64,000 nucleotides of DNA from Halomonas aestuarii (GTDB lineage Bacteria; Pseudomonadota; Gammaproteobacteria; Pseudomonadales; Halomonadaceae), in assembly GCF_001886615.1 (NCBI RefSeq), contig NZ_CP018139.1, forward strand, positions 2,976,001 through 3,040,000. Reading direction: 5' to 3'. Below are positions 8,157 through 18,058 of the stretch, one piece after another (within the stretch, counting starts at the first letter, position 1; each line of letters opens with the position of its first letter). The position numbers and the translations under genes are program-made. The notes under the pieces were generated by a model. The model was not told the origin of the DNA. It saw only the letters and a program-made list of their open reading frames with translations, and made no database searches.

Positions 8157-9614
8157 ATGCAAGCCCTCAAGGAAACGCAGCTCTATTGCCCCTTTGCCTA
8201 CATCGACGGCAGCTGGGTCGCCGCCGACAGCGGGGAGCAGATCGACGTGCTCAATCCGGCCACCGGTGAGAGCATGGGCAACGTGCCGCGCCTCGGGCGA
8301 GCGGAGACCGAGCGGGCCATCGACGCCGCCGATGCCGCCCTGCCGGCCTGGAGGGCGCTCACCGCCCTGGAGCGTGCCGACATCCTGATGAAGTGGCACG
8401 ACCTGATGATGGAGCACCAGGACGACCTGGCCATGATCATGACCTTCGAGCAGGGCAAGCCCCTCAAGGAGGCCGCCGGGGAGATCGCCTACGCGGCGAG
8501 CTTCCTGCGCTGGTTCGCCGAGGAGGCGCGGCGCATCTACGGCGACACCGTGCCGGCCGCCAAGGCCAACCAACGGATCGTGGTCACCAAGCAGCCCGTC
8601 GGCGTGGTGGGCGCCATCACGCCCTGGAACTTCCCCGCGGCGATGATCACCCGCAAGGCCGGCGCGGCACTCGCGGCCGGCTGCACCATCGTGGTCAAGC
8701 CGGCCAGCCAGACCCCGTTCTCCGCCACCGCCCTGGCCAAGCTGGCCGAGCGGGCCGGCGTGCCGCGCGGCGTGTTCAACGTGGTGCCTGGGCGCGCCTC
8801 CGAGATCGCCGCCGCCATGACCGAGTCGTCGCTGGTGCGCAAGATCACCTTCACCGGCTCCACCGAGGTCGGGCGACAGCTGATGGCCCAGGCCTCCCAG
8901 CACATCCAGAAGATCTCCCTGGAGCTCGGCGGCAACGCCCCCTTCATCGTCTTCGAGGATGCCGACCTGGACGCCGCGGTGGAGGGCGCCATGGCCGCCA
9001 AGTTCCGCAACGCTGGTCAGACCTGCGTCTGCACCAACCGCTTCCTGGTGCAGTCCAGCGTGGTCAACGCCTTCTGCGAGAAGCTGGCGGTGGCCATGAA
9101 CAGCGAGCTCAAGGTGGGCAACGGCACCGAGGACGGCATCAACATCGGCCCGCTGATCGACGACAAGGCGGTGGCCAAGGTCAGCGAGCACGTCCACGAC
9201 GCCGTGGACCAGGGAGCCGAGCTGCTGCTGGGCGGCCATCCGCACCCGCTGGGCGGCAACTTCTTCTCGCCCACCCTGATCAGCTTCGCCAACTCCCGCA
9301 TGAAGGTGGCCAACGAGGAGACCTTCGGCCCGCTGGCGGCCGTATTCCCCTTCGATGACGAGCAGGAAGCCGTCCGTATGGCCAACGACACCGAGTTCGG
9401 CCTGGCGTCCTACTTCTACTCCCGTGACCTGGGGCGCGTCTGGCGGGTCGCCGACGCCCTGGACTACGGCATGGTGGGCATCAACACCGGCCTGATCTCC
9501 AACGCCGCCGCGCCCTTCGGTGGGGTCAAGGCCTCGGGGCTGGGTCGCGAGGGCGGCCACCAGGGCCTCGACGAGTTCCTCGAGACCAAGTACCTCTGCA
9601 TCGACCTCGGCTGA
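8157..9614 (+). CDS. gabD: NAD(P)-dependent succinate-semialdehyde dehydrogenase
   Basis: The protein is a class 3-like aldehyde dehydrogenase of the GabD type, which oxidises succinate semialdehyde to succinate in GABA and polyamine breakdown. The 485 residues include ITPWNFPAAMITRK, the general base in LELGGNAP (Glu256) and the nucleophile in GQTCVCTNR (Cys290). The second cysteine at 292 is the GabD redox-switch position. Two in-frame ATGs exist, 8151 and 8157. AGGAG at 8146-8150 abuts the first and is spaced six bases from the second, so I choose 8157. No gabT or transporter is adjacent, so the physiological substrate is inferred from sequence alone. Confidence 0.9.
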   Translation: MQALKETQLYCPFAYIDGSWVAADSGEQIDVLNPATGESMGNVPRLGRAETERAIDAADAALPAWRALTALERADILMKWHDLMMEHQDDLAMIMTFEQGKPLKEAAGEIAYAASFLRWFAEEARRIYGDTVPAAKANQRIVVTKQPVGVVGAITPWNFPAAMITRKAGAALAAGCTIVVKPASQTPFSATALAKLAERAGVPRGVFNVVPGRASEIAAAMTESSLVRKITFTGSTEVGRQLMAQASQHIQKISLELGGNAPFIVFEDADLDAAVEGAMAAKFRNAGQTCVCTNRFLVQSSVVNAFCEKLAVAMNSELKVGNGTEDGINIGPLIDDKAVAKVSEHVHDAVDQGAELLLGGHPHPLGGNFFSPTLISFANSRMKVANEETFGPLAAVFPFDDEQEAVRMANDTEFGLASYFYSRDLGRVWRVADALDYGMVGINTGLISNAAAPFGGVKASGLGREGGHQGLDEFLETKYLCIDLG

Positions 9615-9621
9615 TAGCGAC

Positions 9622-9642
9622 AAGGCTCAAGGCTCAAGGAGC
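9622..9642. repeat. Three 7-base direct repeats (AAGGCTC, AAGGCTC, AAGGAGC)
   Basis: Three consecutive heptamers begin eight bases after the gabD stop. The third, AAGGAGC, is the reverse complement of the heptamer repeated three times at 9767-9787, so the two arrays face each other across the shared terminator. Confidence 0.6.
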
Positions 9643-9676
9643 AAGCGGCCCACTGACGGGCCGCGGTCCTCCCACG

Positions 9677-9714
9677 AAAAACCCCACTCGGCCATACGGC
9701 TGAGTGGGGTTTTT
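9677..9714. terminator. Bidirectional terminator between gabD and purH
   Basis: AAAAACCCCACTC (9677-9689) pairs with GAGTGGGGTTTTT (9702-9714). The stem is flanked by an A run on one side and a T run on the other, so it works as an intrinsic terminator in both directions for the convergent genes. Confidence 0.92.
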
Positions 9715-9766
9715 ATCTTTGGCGGGCGGTAGGGCTGGCAAAGAAGAGCAAAGAGCGGAGCATTGG

Positions 9767-9787
9767 GCTCCTTGCTCCTTGCTCCTT
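9767..9787. repeat. Three perfect 7-base repeats (GCTCCTT x3)
   Basis: GCTCCTT occurs three times head to tail just beyond the terminator and 18 bases before the end of purH. On the minus strand it reads AAGGAGC, matching the last unit of the array at 9622-9642. Confidence 0.65.
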
Positions 9788-9804
9788 TTAGCTCGCCGCA
9801 GGCG

Positions 9805-11379
9805 TCAGTGGCGGAAGTGGCGCATGCCGGTGAACACCATGGCGATGCCGGCCTCGTTGGCCGCGTCGATTACCTCCTGGTCACGCATGGAGCCGCCGGG
9901 CTGGATCACCGCGGCGATGCCGGCGGCGGCCGCGGCGTCGATGCCGTCGCGGAACGGGAAGAAGGCATCGGAGGCCATCACCGAGCCGGGCACCGAGAGG
10001 CCCTCGTCGGCGGCCTTGATCCCGGCGATCTTGGCCGAGTAGACCCGGCTCATCTGGCCGGCGCCCACGCCGATGGTCTGGCCATCCTTGGCGTAGACGA
10101 TGGCGTTGGACTTGACGTACTTGGCCACCTTCCAGGCGAAGGCCAGGTCGCGCATCTCCTGCTCGGAAGGAACCCGCTCGGTGACCACGGTGAGCTCGTC
10201 GCGTCCGACCATGCCCAGGTCGCGGTCCTGAACCAGCAGGCCGCCGGTGACGCGCTTGAAGTCGTGTGCGTGCTCGCGCTCGCCGGGCCAGTGCGCGCCG
10301 ACGTCGAGCAGGCGCACGTTCTTCTTCTCGGCGACGATGCTCGCCGCCTCCTCCTCGACCCCGGGGGCAATGATCACCTCGACGAACTGGCGGTCGACGA
10401 TGGCCCGCGCGGTCTCGGCGTCCAGCGGCACGTTGAAGGCGATGATGCCGCCGAAGGCGCTGGTCGGGTCGGTGGCGAAGGCCTTGTCATAGGCCTCCAT
10501 CGGCGTCGCGCCCACGGCCACGCCGCAGGGGTTGGCATGCTTTACGATCACGCAGGCGGTGTCGGTGAAGGTCTTGACGCACTCGAAGGCGGCGTCGGTG
10601 TCGGCGACGTTGTTGAAGGAGAGCGCCTTGCCGTTGAGCTGGGTGGCGGTGGCCACGCTGGCCTCGCTGGCGCCCGCCTCGACGTAGAAGGCGGCGTTCT
10701 GGTGTGGGTTCTCGCCGTAGCGCATGGCCTGCTTCTTCTCGAACTGCAGGTTGTAGGTGCGCGGGAAGCCGTCCTCGCCGCCGGGAACCCGCTGGCCGAG
10801 GTAGTCGGCGATGGCGGCATCGTAGCCGGCGGTATGCTCGAAGGCCTTCACCGCCAGGTCGAAGCGGGTGGCCTGCTGCATGCCGCCTTGGGCGACCTCC
10901 TCGAGGACCCGGCCGTAGTCGCCGGCGTCCACGACGATGGTGGTGTAGGCGTGGTTCTTGGCGCAGGCGCGCACCATGGTCGGGCCACCGATGTCGATGT
11001 TCTCGATGGCGTCCTCGAGGGTGCAGTCCGGCTTGGCCACGGTCTGGGCGAAGGGGTAGAGGTTGACCACCACCATGTCGATGGGGTCGATGCCGTGCTC
11101 CGCCATGACCGCGTCGTCCTGGCCGCGGCGTCCGAGGATGCCGCCGTGGATCGTCGGGTGCAGCGTCTTGACCCGGCCATCCATGATCTCCGGGAACCCG
11201 GTGTGCTCGGAGACTTCGGTGACGGCGATGCCGTTCTCCTTGAGCAGGCGGAAGGTGCCGCCGGTGGAGAGCAGCTCGACGCCCTGGTCGGTGAGGCCGC
11301 GGGCGAAGTCGACGATGCCGGTCTTGTCGGAGACGCTGATCAGGGCGCGGCGAACCGCGGTGGAGGAGGCTTGGGCCAT
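9805..11379 (-). CDS. purH: Bifunctional AICAR transformylase / IMP cyclohydrolase
   Basis: PurH carries out the last two steps of purine synthesis: formylation of AICAR with 10-formyl-tetrahydrofolate, then ring closure to IMP. The 524-residue protein starts with the MGS-like cyclohydrolase domain ([28 protein letters not shown]). It continues with the transformylase domain ([22 protein letters not shown], and [12 protein letters not shown] near the end). ATG 11379 is preferred over an in-frame GTG at 11388. It lies 95 bases after fis; purD, often downstream elsewhere, is not here. Confidence 0.96.
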   Translation of the reverse strand: MAQASSTAVRRALISVSDKTGIVDFARGLTDQGVELLSTGGTFRLLKENGIAVTEVSEHTGFPEIMDGRVKTLHPTIHGGILGRRGQDDAVMAEHGIDPIDMVVVNLYPFAQTVAKPDCTLEDAIENIDIGGPTMVRACAKNHAYTTIVVDAGDYGRVLEEVAQGGMQQATRFDLAVKAFEHTAGYDAAIADYLGQRVPGGEDGFPRTYNLQFEKKQAMRYGENPHQNAAFYVEAGASEASVATATQLNGKALSFNNVADTDAAFECVKTFTDTACVIVKHANPCGVAVGATPMEAYDKAFATDPTSAFGGIIAFNVPLDAETARAIVDRQFVEVIIAPGVEEEAASIVAEKKNVRLLDVGAHWPGEREHAHDFKRVTGGLLVQDRDLGMVGRDELTVVTERVPSEQEMRDLAFAWKVAKYVKSNAIVYAKDGQTIGVGAGQMSRVYSAKIAGIKAADEGLSVPGSVMASDAFFPFRDGIDAAAAAGIAAVIQPGGSMRDQEVIDAANEAGIAMVFTGMRHFRH

Positions 11380-11474
11380 GGGAGTCACTCTTCTGTCGAT
11401 GGTCGTGCAGACACGGGTTGCGAAGGGGCGGGGGGAACGCGAGGGGAGCCGCGCAGGCTCCCCGTCAAGACCGT

Positions 11475-11813
11475 TCAGATCAGGCCGTGATGCTTGAGCT
11501 TCTTGCGCAGCGTGCCGCGGTTGAGTCCTAGCATCTCGGCGGCGCGGGTCTGGTTCCCCTGGGTATGGTCGAGCACCGAGGTCAGCAGCGGGGCCTCGAC
11601 CTCGGCCATCACCATGGCGTAGAGGTCGGTGACGCTGGAGCCGTCGAGGTGGTCGAAGTAGCGGGCCAGCGAGGCCTCCACGGCCTCCCGCAGGGGCCGG
11701 TCGTCCCCGGAGGCGGGGCGTGCGCCGTCGGTCAATCCGGCGAGGTCGCTGGAGGTCCGGGTGTCGAACTCGGACTGGGCGGGATTATGGTCAAAGGATT
11801 GGCTGCTGGTCAT
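11475..11813 (-). CDS. fis: DNA-binding protein Fis
   Basis: Fis is a nucleoid-associated dimer that bends DNA and activates rRNA promoters. The C-terminal third has the Fis helix-turn-helix, [26 protein letters not shown]. The preceding segment, [14 protein letters not shown], is the dimer helix. At 112 residues it is slightly longer than the E. coli form because of a variable acidic N-terminus. The start overlaps the dusB stop by four bases, the classic dusB-fis operon, so its level is likely set by the upstream promoter. Confidence 0.96.
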   Translation of the reverse strand: MTSSQSFDHNPAQSEFDTRTSSDLAGLTDGARPASGDDRPLREAVEASLARYFDHLDGSSVTDLYAMVMAEVEAPLLTSVLDHTQGNQTRAAEMLGLNRGTLRKKLKHHGLI

Positions 11814-12868
11814 GCGGCACAGGTTCCGTCCGGTGCCACGGCCCGGGCAACGCGACGGGGTGTCGCGGCGGGGTCGTGACGAAAGAGTTCATCAATGAAG
11901 CGGCGCTGGCACGGGCTGCTCTCCAGGCCATTGAAGGTGGCCCGCAGGGCACGCCGCCCGTCATCATCGAAACGGTCATCGCCGGCCAGGTACCAGCCGA
12001 GATGCTTGCGCGCGATGCGCACGCCCATGTGTTCACCGTAGAAGTCATGCAGGGCCTCGAGGTGGTCCCGCAGTACCGCGGCACGCTCCTCATCCCTCGG
12101 CGGGGCGAGGGGCTCGCCATGGCGAAGATAGTGGTCGATCTCGCGGAAGATCCAGGGGTTGCCCTGGGCGGCACGACCGACCATCACCGCGTCCGCCCCA
12201 GTATAGTCGAGGATTCGGCGCGCCTTGCCCGGAGAATCGATGTCGCCGTTGGCGAACACCGGAATGCCCACCTCGGCCTTGATGGCGGCGATGGTGTCGT
12301 ACTCGGCGCTGCCGGCATAGCGCTGCTGGCGATGGCGGCCATGCACGGCGAGGGCCTGGATGCCGGCGTCCTCGGCGATGCGGGCCACCCGCACGCCGTT
12401 GTTGCTCTCGGCACACCAGCCGGTGCGGATCTTCAGGGTCACCGGCACGTCCACGGCGGCGACGACCGCCTGGACGATCTCGGCGACCAGCGCCTCGTCG
12501 CGCAGCAGGGCGGAGCCGGCCGCCTTGTTGCAGACCTTCTTGGCCGGGCAGCCCATGTTGATGTCGATGATCTCGGCGCCCATGGCGGCGTTCAGCCGGG
12601 CCGCCTCGGCGAGCATCTCGGCGTCACCGCCGGCGATCTGCACGCTGCGCGGACCCGGTTCTCCGCGGTGGTCCATGCGCAGCCGCGACTTGCGGGTGTG
12701 CCACAGGCTGGGATCCGAGGTGACCATCTCGCCCACGACGAGTCCCGCCCCCAGGCGGCGGCAGAGCGCCCGGAAGGGGCGGTCGGTGACCCCGGCCATG
12801 GGCGCCAGCACCACCCGGTTGGGCAGTTCGTGGCGGCCGATGCGGGGCAGGGGGCGAGAATCGGTCAT
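11810..12868 (-). CDS. dusB: tRNA-dihydrouridine synthase B
   Basis: DusB is a flavin enzyme that reduces uridine 17 of tRNA. A TIM barrel is recognisable from VVLAPMAGVTDRPFR through the catalytic-cysteine segment NMGCPAKKVCNK to VMVGRAAQGNPWIF. I start at ATG 12868 (MTDSRPLPRIG), giving 352 residues. A further in-frame ATG at 12898 adds ten residues with no family match. The gene overlaps fis and lies 66 bases after prmA. Confidence 0.95.
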   Translation of the reverse strand: MTDSRPLPRIGRHELPNRVVLAPMAGVTDRPFRALCRRLGAGLVVGEMVTSDPSLWHTRKSRLRMDHRGEPGPRSVQIAGGDAEMLAEAARLNAAMGAEIIDINMGCPAKKVCNKAAGSALLRDEALVAEIVQAVVAAVDVPVTLKIRTGWCAESNNGVRVARIAEDAGIQALAVHGRHRQQRYAGSAEYDTIAAIKAEVGIPVFANGDIDSPGKARRILDYTGADAVMVGRAAQGNPWIFREIDHYLRHGEPLAPPRDEERAAVLRDHLEALHDFYGEHMGVRIARKHLGWYLAGDDRFDDDGRRALRATFNGLESSPCQRRFIDELFRHDPAATPRRVARAVAPDGTCAA

Positions 12869-12934
12869 GGTCGGGATCGATGGCGTCAGGGGTGGCATAT
12901 CATACGCCCACGGGGGGCGTTGTTGAACCGCTAC

Positions 12935-13861
12935 TCAAGGCGCATGTCGGTCGACGGGGCGCCTTCCGGTCAGCCGCACCCAGCCCTCGCGCACTGTCGG
13001 CTCGTCCATGACCAGTCCCCGGGCGCGGTAGGCCTCGAGCACCTCCTCGGCCTGGGTCTCGAGGATGCCCGAGAGGGCCAGGCGTCCGCCCGGCGCCACG
13101 CGGCCGGCGATCTCGTCGGCGAGTTCCACCAGCGGGCCGGCGAGGATGTTGGCCACCACCAGCGGATACTCGCCCGCCTCGAGCTGTTCGGGGTAGCAGA
13201 GCCGGAAGTCCGCCTCGGCCACGTCGTTGCGCTCGGCGTTGTCGCGGCTGGCCGTGAGCGCCTGGGGATCGATGTCGGTGCCCGTGGCACTCCCGGCGCC
13301 CAGCCGGAGCGCGGCGATCGCCAGGATGCCCGAGCCGCATCCCACGTCGAGCACCTCCAGGCCTGCGAGCTCGCCGGCCACCGCCAGGCCATCCAGCCAT
13401 GAAAGGCACAGGGCCGTGGTGGGGTGGGTGCCGGTGCCGAAGGCGAGCCCGGGATCCAGGTGGAGGTTGACGGCGCCCGGTTCCGGCGGCTCATGCCAGC
13501 TCGGCACGATCCACAGCCGCTCGCCCATGCGCAGGGGGTGGAAGTCCGCCATCCACTCGCGCTCCCAGTCGCGGTCGGCCAGCAGCTCGACCTCCACCTC
13601 GGGGCAGGGCTCGTCGGGACACTCGGCGGCCCAGGCCTGGCGCACGCGGTCGAGCATCGCCTCGACACCCTCCAGGTCGTCGTAGAGGCCGGTCAGGACC
13701 GTCTCGTCCCACAGCGGGGTGGTGCCACGCTCCGGCTCGAAGACCGGATCGTCATAGGCGTCCTGGAGCGTGATGGCGGTGGCGCCTTCGGTCAGCAGCA
13801 GTTCCTCGAGGATCTCGGCCTGCTCGGGAGCGATGCGGGCCTTGAGTTGCATCCAGGGCAT
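12935..13861 (-). CDS. prmA: Ribosomal protein L11 methyltransferase
   Basis: PrmA trimethylates ribosomal protein L11 with S-adenosylmethionine. The 308-residue protein has the substrate-recognition N-terminal domain, LDPGLAFGTGTHPTT, motif I DVGCGSGILAIAA, and NILAGPLVELA with the family N-I-L-A signature. The start MPWMQLKA at 13861 fits the conserved N-terminus; a longer open frame to 13903 does not. It follows accC by 85 bases, the same order seen in pseudomonads. Confidence 0.95.
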   Translation of the reverse strand: MPWMQLKARIAPEQAEILEELLLTEGATAITLQDAYDDPVFEPERGTTPLWDETVLTGLYDDLEGVEAMLDRVRQAWAAECPDEPCPEVEVELLADRDWEREWMADFHPLRMGERLWIVPSWHEPPEPGAVNLHLDPGLAFGTGTHPTTALCLSWLDGLAVAGELAGLEVLDVGCGSGILAIAALRLGAGSATGTDIDPQALTASRDNAERNDVAEADFRLCYPEQLEAGEYPLVVANILAGPLVELADEIAGRVAPGGRLALSGILETQAEEVLEAYRARGLVMDEPTVREGWVRLTGRRPVDRHAP

Positions 13862-13946
13862 GGGCGGCCTCCGGTCGGTGGGAGAAGCAGGTGGACAACG
13901 CAAGCGGGGCGGCCCGTGGCCGCCCCGCTGGCAGGAGGAGAGGGGC

Positions 13947-15287
13947 TCAGAGGCCCAGCTTCTTCTCCAGGTAGTGGATGTTCACGCCACCCTGCTGGAA
14001 GTAGCCGTCGCGCACCAGGTCCTTGTGCAGGTCGGTGTTGGTCTTGATGCCTTCCACCAGCAGCTCGTCCAGGGCGTTGCGCATCCGGGTCAGCGCGGTC
14101 TCGCGGTCCACGCCCCAGGTGATCAGCTTGCCGATCAGCGAATCATAGTGGGGCGGCACGGTGTAGCCGGTGTAGACGTGGGAGTCCATGCGCACCCCGA
14201 GGCCACCGGGCGGGTGGTAGAGGCTGACCCGGCCGGGCGAGGGCATGAAGGTGCGGGCGTCCTCGGCGTTGATCCGACACTCGAAGCTGTGGCCCTTCAG
14301 CTCCACCTGCTCCTGGCTGACCGAGAGCGGCAGGCCGGAGGCGATGCGAAGCTGCTCGCGCACGATGTCCACGCCGGTGACCATCTCGGTGACCGGGTGC
14401 TCCACCTGGACCCGCGTGTTCATCTCGATGAAGAAGAACTCGCCGTCCTCGTAGAGGAACTCGAAGGTGCCGGCGCCGCGATAGCCGATGGTGATGCAGG
14501 CCTCGCGGCAGGCGTCGAGCACCTTGGCCCGGGCGGTCTCGTCGATGCCGGGGGCCGGCGCCTCCTCGATCACCTTCTGGTGGCGGCGCTGCAGGGAGCA
14601 GTCGCGGTCATAGAGGTGGATGGCGTTGCCCTGGCCGTCGGCCAGCACCTGGACCTCCACATGGCGCGGGTTCTCGAGGAACTTCTCCATGTAGACGGTG
14701 CCGTCGCCGAAGGAGGAGTGGGCCTCGGTCCGGGTGACGTTGACCGCCGAGAGCAGGTGCGCCTCGGTGTGCACGACGCGCATGCCGCGTCCGCCGCCGC
14801 CGGCCGCCGCCTTGATGATCACCGGGTAGCCGATGCGTCGGGCCACGGCGAGGATATCGCCCTCGTCCTCGCCCAGCGGTCCGTCGGAGCCGGGCACCGT
14901 GGGCACTCCGGCCTTCTTCATCGACTCGATGGCGCTGACCTTGTCGCCCATCAGGCGGATGGTCTCGGCGCGCGGGCCGATGAAGGTGAAGCCGGAGCGC
15001 TCCACCTGCTCGGCGAAGTTGGCGTTCTCGGAGAGGAAGCCGTAGCCCGGGTGGATGGCGCTGGAGTCGGTGACTTCCGCGGCGCTGATCAGCGCCGGTA
15101 TGTTCAGGTAGGACTGCGCCGAGGAGGCCGGCCCGATGCACACGGCCTCATCGGCCAGGCGTACGTGCATCAGTTCGCGGTCGGCCGTGGAATGGACCGC
15201 CACCGTCTTGATGCCCAGTTCCTTGCAGGCGCGCAGGATGCGCAGGGCGATCTCGCCACGATTGGCGATCAGAACCTTGTCCAGCAT
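13947..15287 (-). CDS. accC: Acetyl-CoA carboxylase, biotin carboxylase subunit
   Basis: AccC carboxylates the biotin on AccB with ATP and bicarbonate, the first half-reaction of malonyl-CoA formation. The 446-residue protein has the N-terminal domain ([13 protein letters not shown]), the ATP-grasp glycine loop [12 protein letters not shown] (lysine at about 159), the metal-binding and catalytic [15 protein letters not shown] (about residues 288-302), and the C-terminal RINAED. All catalytic positions are intact. It follows accB by 42 bases. It serves as the reference for the degenerate paralogue at 42.7 kb. Confidence 0.97.
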   Translation of the reverse strand: MLDKVLIANRGEIALRILRACKELGIKTVAVHSTADRELMHVRLADEAVCIGPASSAQSYLNIPALISAAEVTDSSAIHPGYGFLSENANFAEQVERSGFTFIGPRAETIRLMGDKVSAIESMKKAGVPTVPGSDGPLGEDEGDILAVARRIGYPVIIKAAAGGGGRGMRVVHTEAHLLSAVNVTRTEAHSSFGDGTVYMEKFLENPRHVEVQVLADGQGNAIHLYDRDCSLQRRHQKVIEEAPAPGIDETARAKVLDACREACITIGYRGAGTFEFLYEDGEFFFIEMNTRVQVEHPVTEMVTGVDIVREQLRIASGLPLSVSQEQVELKGHSFECRINAEDARTFMPSPGRVSLYHPPGGLGVRMDSHVYTGYTVPPHYDSLIGKLITWGVDRETALTRMRNALDELLVEGIKTNTDLHKDLVRDGYFQQGGVNIHYLEKKLGL

Positions 15288-15329
15288 GATGAATCCGCCA
15301 GTTGATGAGTGATGAAGACGGGTGAACGA

Positions 15330-15779
15330 TCAGGCGATGACGACCATCGGCTGGTCGAACTCGACCGGCTCGCCGTCCTCGACCAGGATCGCCTCGATCA
15401 CGCCATCGCGATCGGCCTCGATCTGGTTCATCATCTTCATCGCCTCGACGATGCAGATGGTCTCGCCCTTCTTGACGCTGGAGCCGACCTCGACGAAGGA
15501 CTTGGAGCCCGGTGCCGGGGAACGGTAGAAGGTGCCGACCATCGGTGACTTGACGGTATGGCCCTGGTAGGTCGGCTCGGGGGCGGCGGCGGGCTCGGCG
15601 GAGGCCTGCGGCGCCGGCTGGGGCGCGGCCGCGTAGGGCTGGGGGGCGGGTTGTTGCCAGCTCGTGCCGTTGGGGTGGCGGCTGATGCGAACCGACTCTT
15701 CCCCTTCCTGGATCTCGATCTCGCTGATGTTGGACTCTTCGAGCAGCTCGATCAGCTTCTTGACCTTGCGGATATCCAT
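15330..15779 (-). CDS. accB: Biotin carboxyl carrier protein of acetyl-CoA carboxylase
   Basis: AccB carries the biotin that shuttles CO2 between AccC and the carboxyltransferase. The 149-residue protein has an N-terminal dimer segment, a Pro/Ala-rich linker (about residues 42-70), and the biotinyl domain with EAMKM, lysine 115 being the biotinylated residue. The start MDIRKVKK at 15779 is the conserved one; the open frame to 15929 is not coding. The 205-base gap upstream to dsbD must hold the accBC promoter, but I see no convincing -35/-10 pair or BirA site in it. aroQ, which often precedes accB, is absent. Confidence 0.97.
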   Translation of the reverse strand: MDIRKVKKLIELLEESNISEIEIQEGEESVRISRHPNGTSWQQPAPQPYAAAPQPAPQASAEPAAAPEPTYQGHTVKSPMVGTFYRSPAPGSKSFVEVGSSVKKGETICIVEAMKMMNQIEADRDGVIEAILVEDGEPVEFDQPMVVIA

Positions 15780-15984
15780 GACGTTGTCTCGACCGGTGGG
15801 GTTGGGGTGGTGATCCGGGGTGCTGTCAACCCCGGCCAACTTGCAATAGATCGCAGCAAGATGGCGCGTCTTGTGGCTTCTATTGACCATGAAAAGGCAA
15901 TGAGGCGGAAGTCTGACGAAAATCAGCAAGGATGTCCAGCCGCCGGGAACGCTGTTCGAGATCCATGGCCAGCGAGCCGCGGGC

Positions 15985-17853
15985 TCAGCCCTGCCGCGCC
16001 TTCAGCCAGTCAAGCACACCCTCGAGGTGACTGGCCAGCTGGGGGGCATCCACCTCGCCCTGGACGCGGGCGTCGCGGAGCTCCTTGCCCTGTTCGAAGA
16101 ACAGCAGGCTGGGCGGGCCGAACAGCTGGAAGTGGTCGAGCACCTCCCGGCTGGCGGCGTCGCTGTCGGTGACGTCGACGTTGATGTGACGGAAGCGGGA
16201 CAGGGGGCCTGCCACCTCGGGCGCCGGATAGACGTTGCGCTCCATGACCTTGCAGGAGATGCACCAGTCGGCGGTGACGTTGACGAAGGCCGGCTCATCG
16301 CTCTCGGCCAGGGTCGCCTTCAGCGCGTCGAGGTCTTCCACGGTGGTGACCGGCCGCGCCGGCGTCGCCTGCGCGGTGGAGGCGGCGCCGGGCGCCGGCG
16401 TGGCGGAGGCCAGGGGGTGCAGCGGATCATCCCCGCCGCGGGCGGCGCCGATCACCAGGGCGATGCCCCAGGCCAGCAGCATCAGCCCGCCGGCCTGGCG
16501 CACCCTCGGCCAGCCGGGCGCCTGGTTGACGGTCAGCGCCCCCAGGGCCAGGGCGCTGCCGATGGCCAGACCGGCCCACAGCAGCAGGGCGATGCTGCCC
16601 GGCAGCAGGCGCTCCACCAGCCAGATGGCGACCCCCAGCAGCAGGATCCCGAAGGCGGCCTTGACGCCGTTCATCCAGGCCCCGGAGCGGGGCAGCAGGG
16701 TGGTGCCGAAGGTGCCCACCAGCAGCAGCGGCACCCCCATGCCGAGGGCCAGGGCGAGCAGTGCCGCGCCGCCCATCACGGCGTCGCCGGTGGAGGAGAT
16801 GAACACCAGGGCGCCGGCCAGCGGCGCCGAGACGCAGGGCGAGACCACCAGCACCGACAGTGCCCCGGCCAAGGCCAGGCCGGCGGGGCCGCTCTTCTGG
16901 GCGCGGGCCTGCCAGGCGTCGATGCGCCCCGCCAGGCTCGGCGAGAGCCGCAGGTTGAAGGCCCCGAACATGGCCAGCGCGAAGAGCGTGAAGAGCAGGG
17001 CGAAGGTGATCAGCACCGGCGCCGACTGCAGGCGGGCCTGCAGGTTTAGTCCGGCACCGAACAGCCCCATCAGGACCCCCACGACGGCATAGGTCAGCGC
17101 CATGCCGCCCACGTAGCTGGCCGACAGGGCGAAGGCCCGGGGGCGCGAGGGGTGCTGGCCGACGATGATCGAGGAGAGGATCGGCACCATGGGCAGCACG
17201 CAGGGCGTGAAGGTCAGCCCCAGGCCCGCGAGGAAGAAGAGCCCAAGGACCAGTGGCAGTCTCGCCTCGGCCATCAGGGCGCGGAAGCGGCCGTCCTCGC
17301 TGCGGGGGGCGCCTCCCGACACGCGGTCCGTGGGCGCCGGGGACGTGTCGGCGAGGCTGGCGCGGCCGGTGTCGTCGTCCGGGGCCCAGCCGGCGAAGCG
17401 GGCCGGCGCCTCGCCCTCCCGGGCCGTGAGTTCGACCCGCTCCGGCGGGTAGCAGAGGCCGGCATCGGCACAGCCCTGGAAGGTCAGGGTGAGGCTCAGC
17501 GGGCCCTGGTGGCCCGGGTCCAGGGCGGTCTCGAAGACCACGCTGTCGTAGAAGACGTTGACGTCGCCGAGGAACTCGTCGTGCTTGGCCTGTCCCGGGG
17601 GCAGGTCGGGCTCGCCCAGCGACAGGCCCTCCGTCGAGGTCTCGACGTCGAGCTGGTGGCGATAGAGATAGTAGCCGTCGGCGTTCTGGATGCCGACGTG
17701 GAGGGTCTCGCCATCGTGCCAGGCGCTGGGCTGGAAGGCCTCGCGTACCGGCAGGAACTGCGCCTCATCATCATCCTTAGAGAACCACTGGGCCTGGGCC
17801 CCCAGCGGCAGCAGAAGGGTGAGCAACAGGGCGAGTCGCAGGAGGATCGTCAC
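15985..17853 (-). CDS. dsbD: Thiol:disulfide interchange protein DsbD
   Basis: DsbD passes electrons from cytoplasmic thioredoxin across the inner membrane to DsbC, DsbG and related proteins. All six redox cysteines are visible: N-terminal periplasmic domain CADAGLC (128, 134), membrane domain FTPCVLPM and VSPCVSAP, and the C-terminal thioredoxin-like WCISC. The start is a GTG at 17853 after GGAAG; it gives a signal peptide ([21 protein letters not shown]) and 622 residues, somewhat above the 565 of E. coli. No ATG fits this N-terminus. It is divergent from the DUF2333-like gene. Confidence 0.95.
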   Translation of the reverse strand: MTILLRLALLLTLLLPLGAQAQWFSKDDDEAQFLPVREAFQPSAWHDGETLHVGIQNADGYYLYRHQLDVETSTEGLSLGEPDLPPGQAKHDEFLGDVNVFYDSVVFETALDPGHQGPLSLTLTFQGCADAGLCYPPERVELTAREGEAPARFAGWAPDDDTGRASLADTSPAPTDRVSGGAPRSEDGRFRALMAEARLPLVLGLFFLAGLGLTFTPCVLPMVPILSSIIVGQHPSRPRAFALSASYVGGMALTYAVVGVLMGLFGAGLNLQARLQSAPVLITFALLFTLFALAMFGAFNLRLSPSLAGRIDAWQARAQKSGPAGLALAGALSVLVVSPCVSAPLAGALVFISSTGDAVMGGAALLALALGMGVPLLLVGTFGTTLLPRSGAWMNGVKAAFGILLLGVAIWLVERLLPGSIALLLWAGLAIGSALALGALTVNQAPGWPRVRQAGGLMLLAWGIALVIGAARGGDDPLHPLASATPAPGAASTAQATPARPVTTVEDLDALKATLAESDEPAFVNVTADWCISCKVMERNVYPAPEVAGPLSRFRHINVDVTDSDAASREVLDHFQLFGPPSLLFFEQGKELRDARVQGEVDAPQLASHLEGVLDWLKARQG

Positions 17854-18058
17854 GGCACTTCCTTGGTTGCGTGGGAGACTGTCGTGTGGCGCGGCTTTGA
17901 CCTCCGGCGGCGGGGCCGGGTTCCGCCCCGACGGCGGCAAGGCCTTCAGCCTGCTAGGATATCGCAGTATGCAGCGGGCTGTTGATGGCAACCCGTCTGC
18001 GGGAGCTGCGCCATATTGTCGCGCCGCTGGAAGCTTTCATCATCAAGGAAACCCGATC

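Noticed and set aside
11380..11388. GTG start of purH at 11388
   Set aside because: It adds only three residues; ATG 11379 begins [19 protein letters not shown] and fits family starts better.
15780..15984. Possible BirA site or aroQ upstream of accB
   Set aside because: The gap has one GTTGACAG-like stretch but no partner half-site at correct spacing, and no open frame resembling AroQ.
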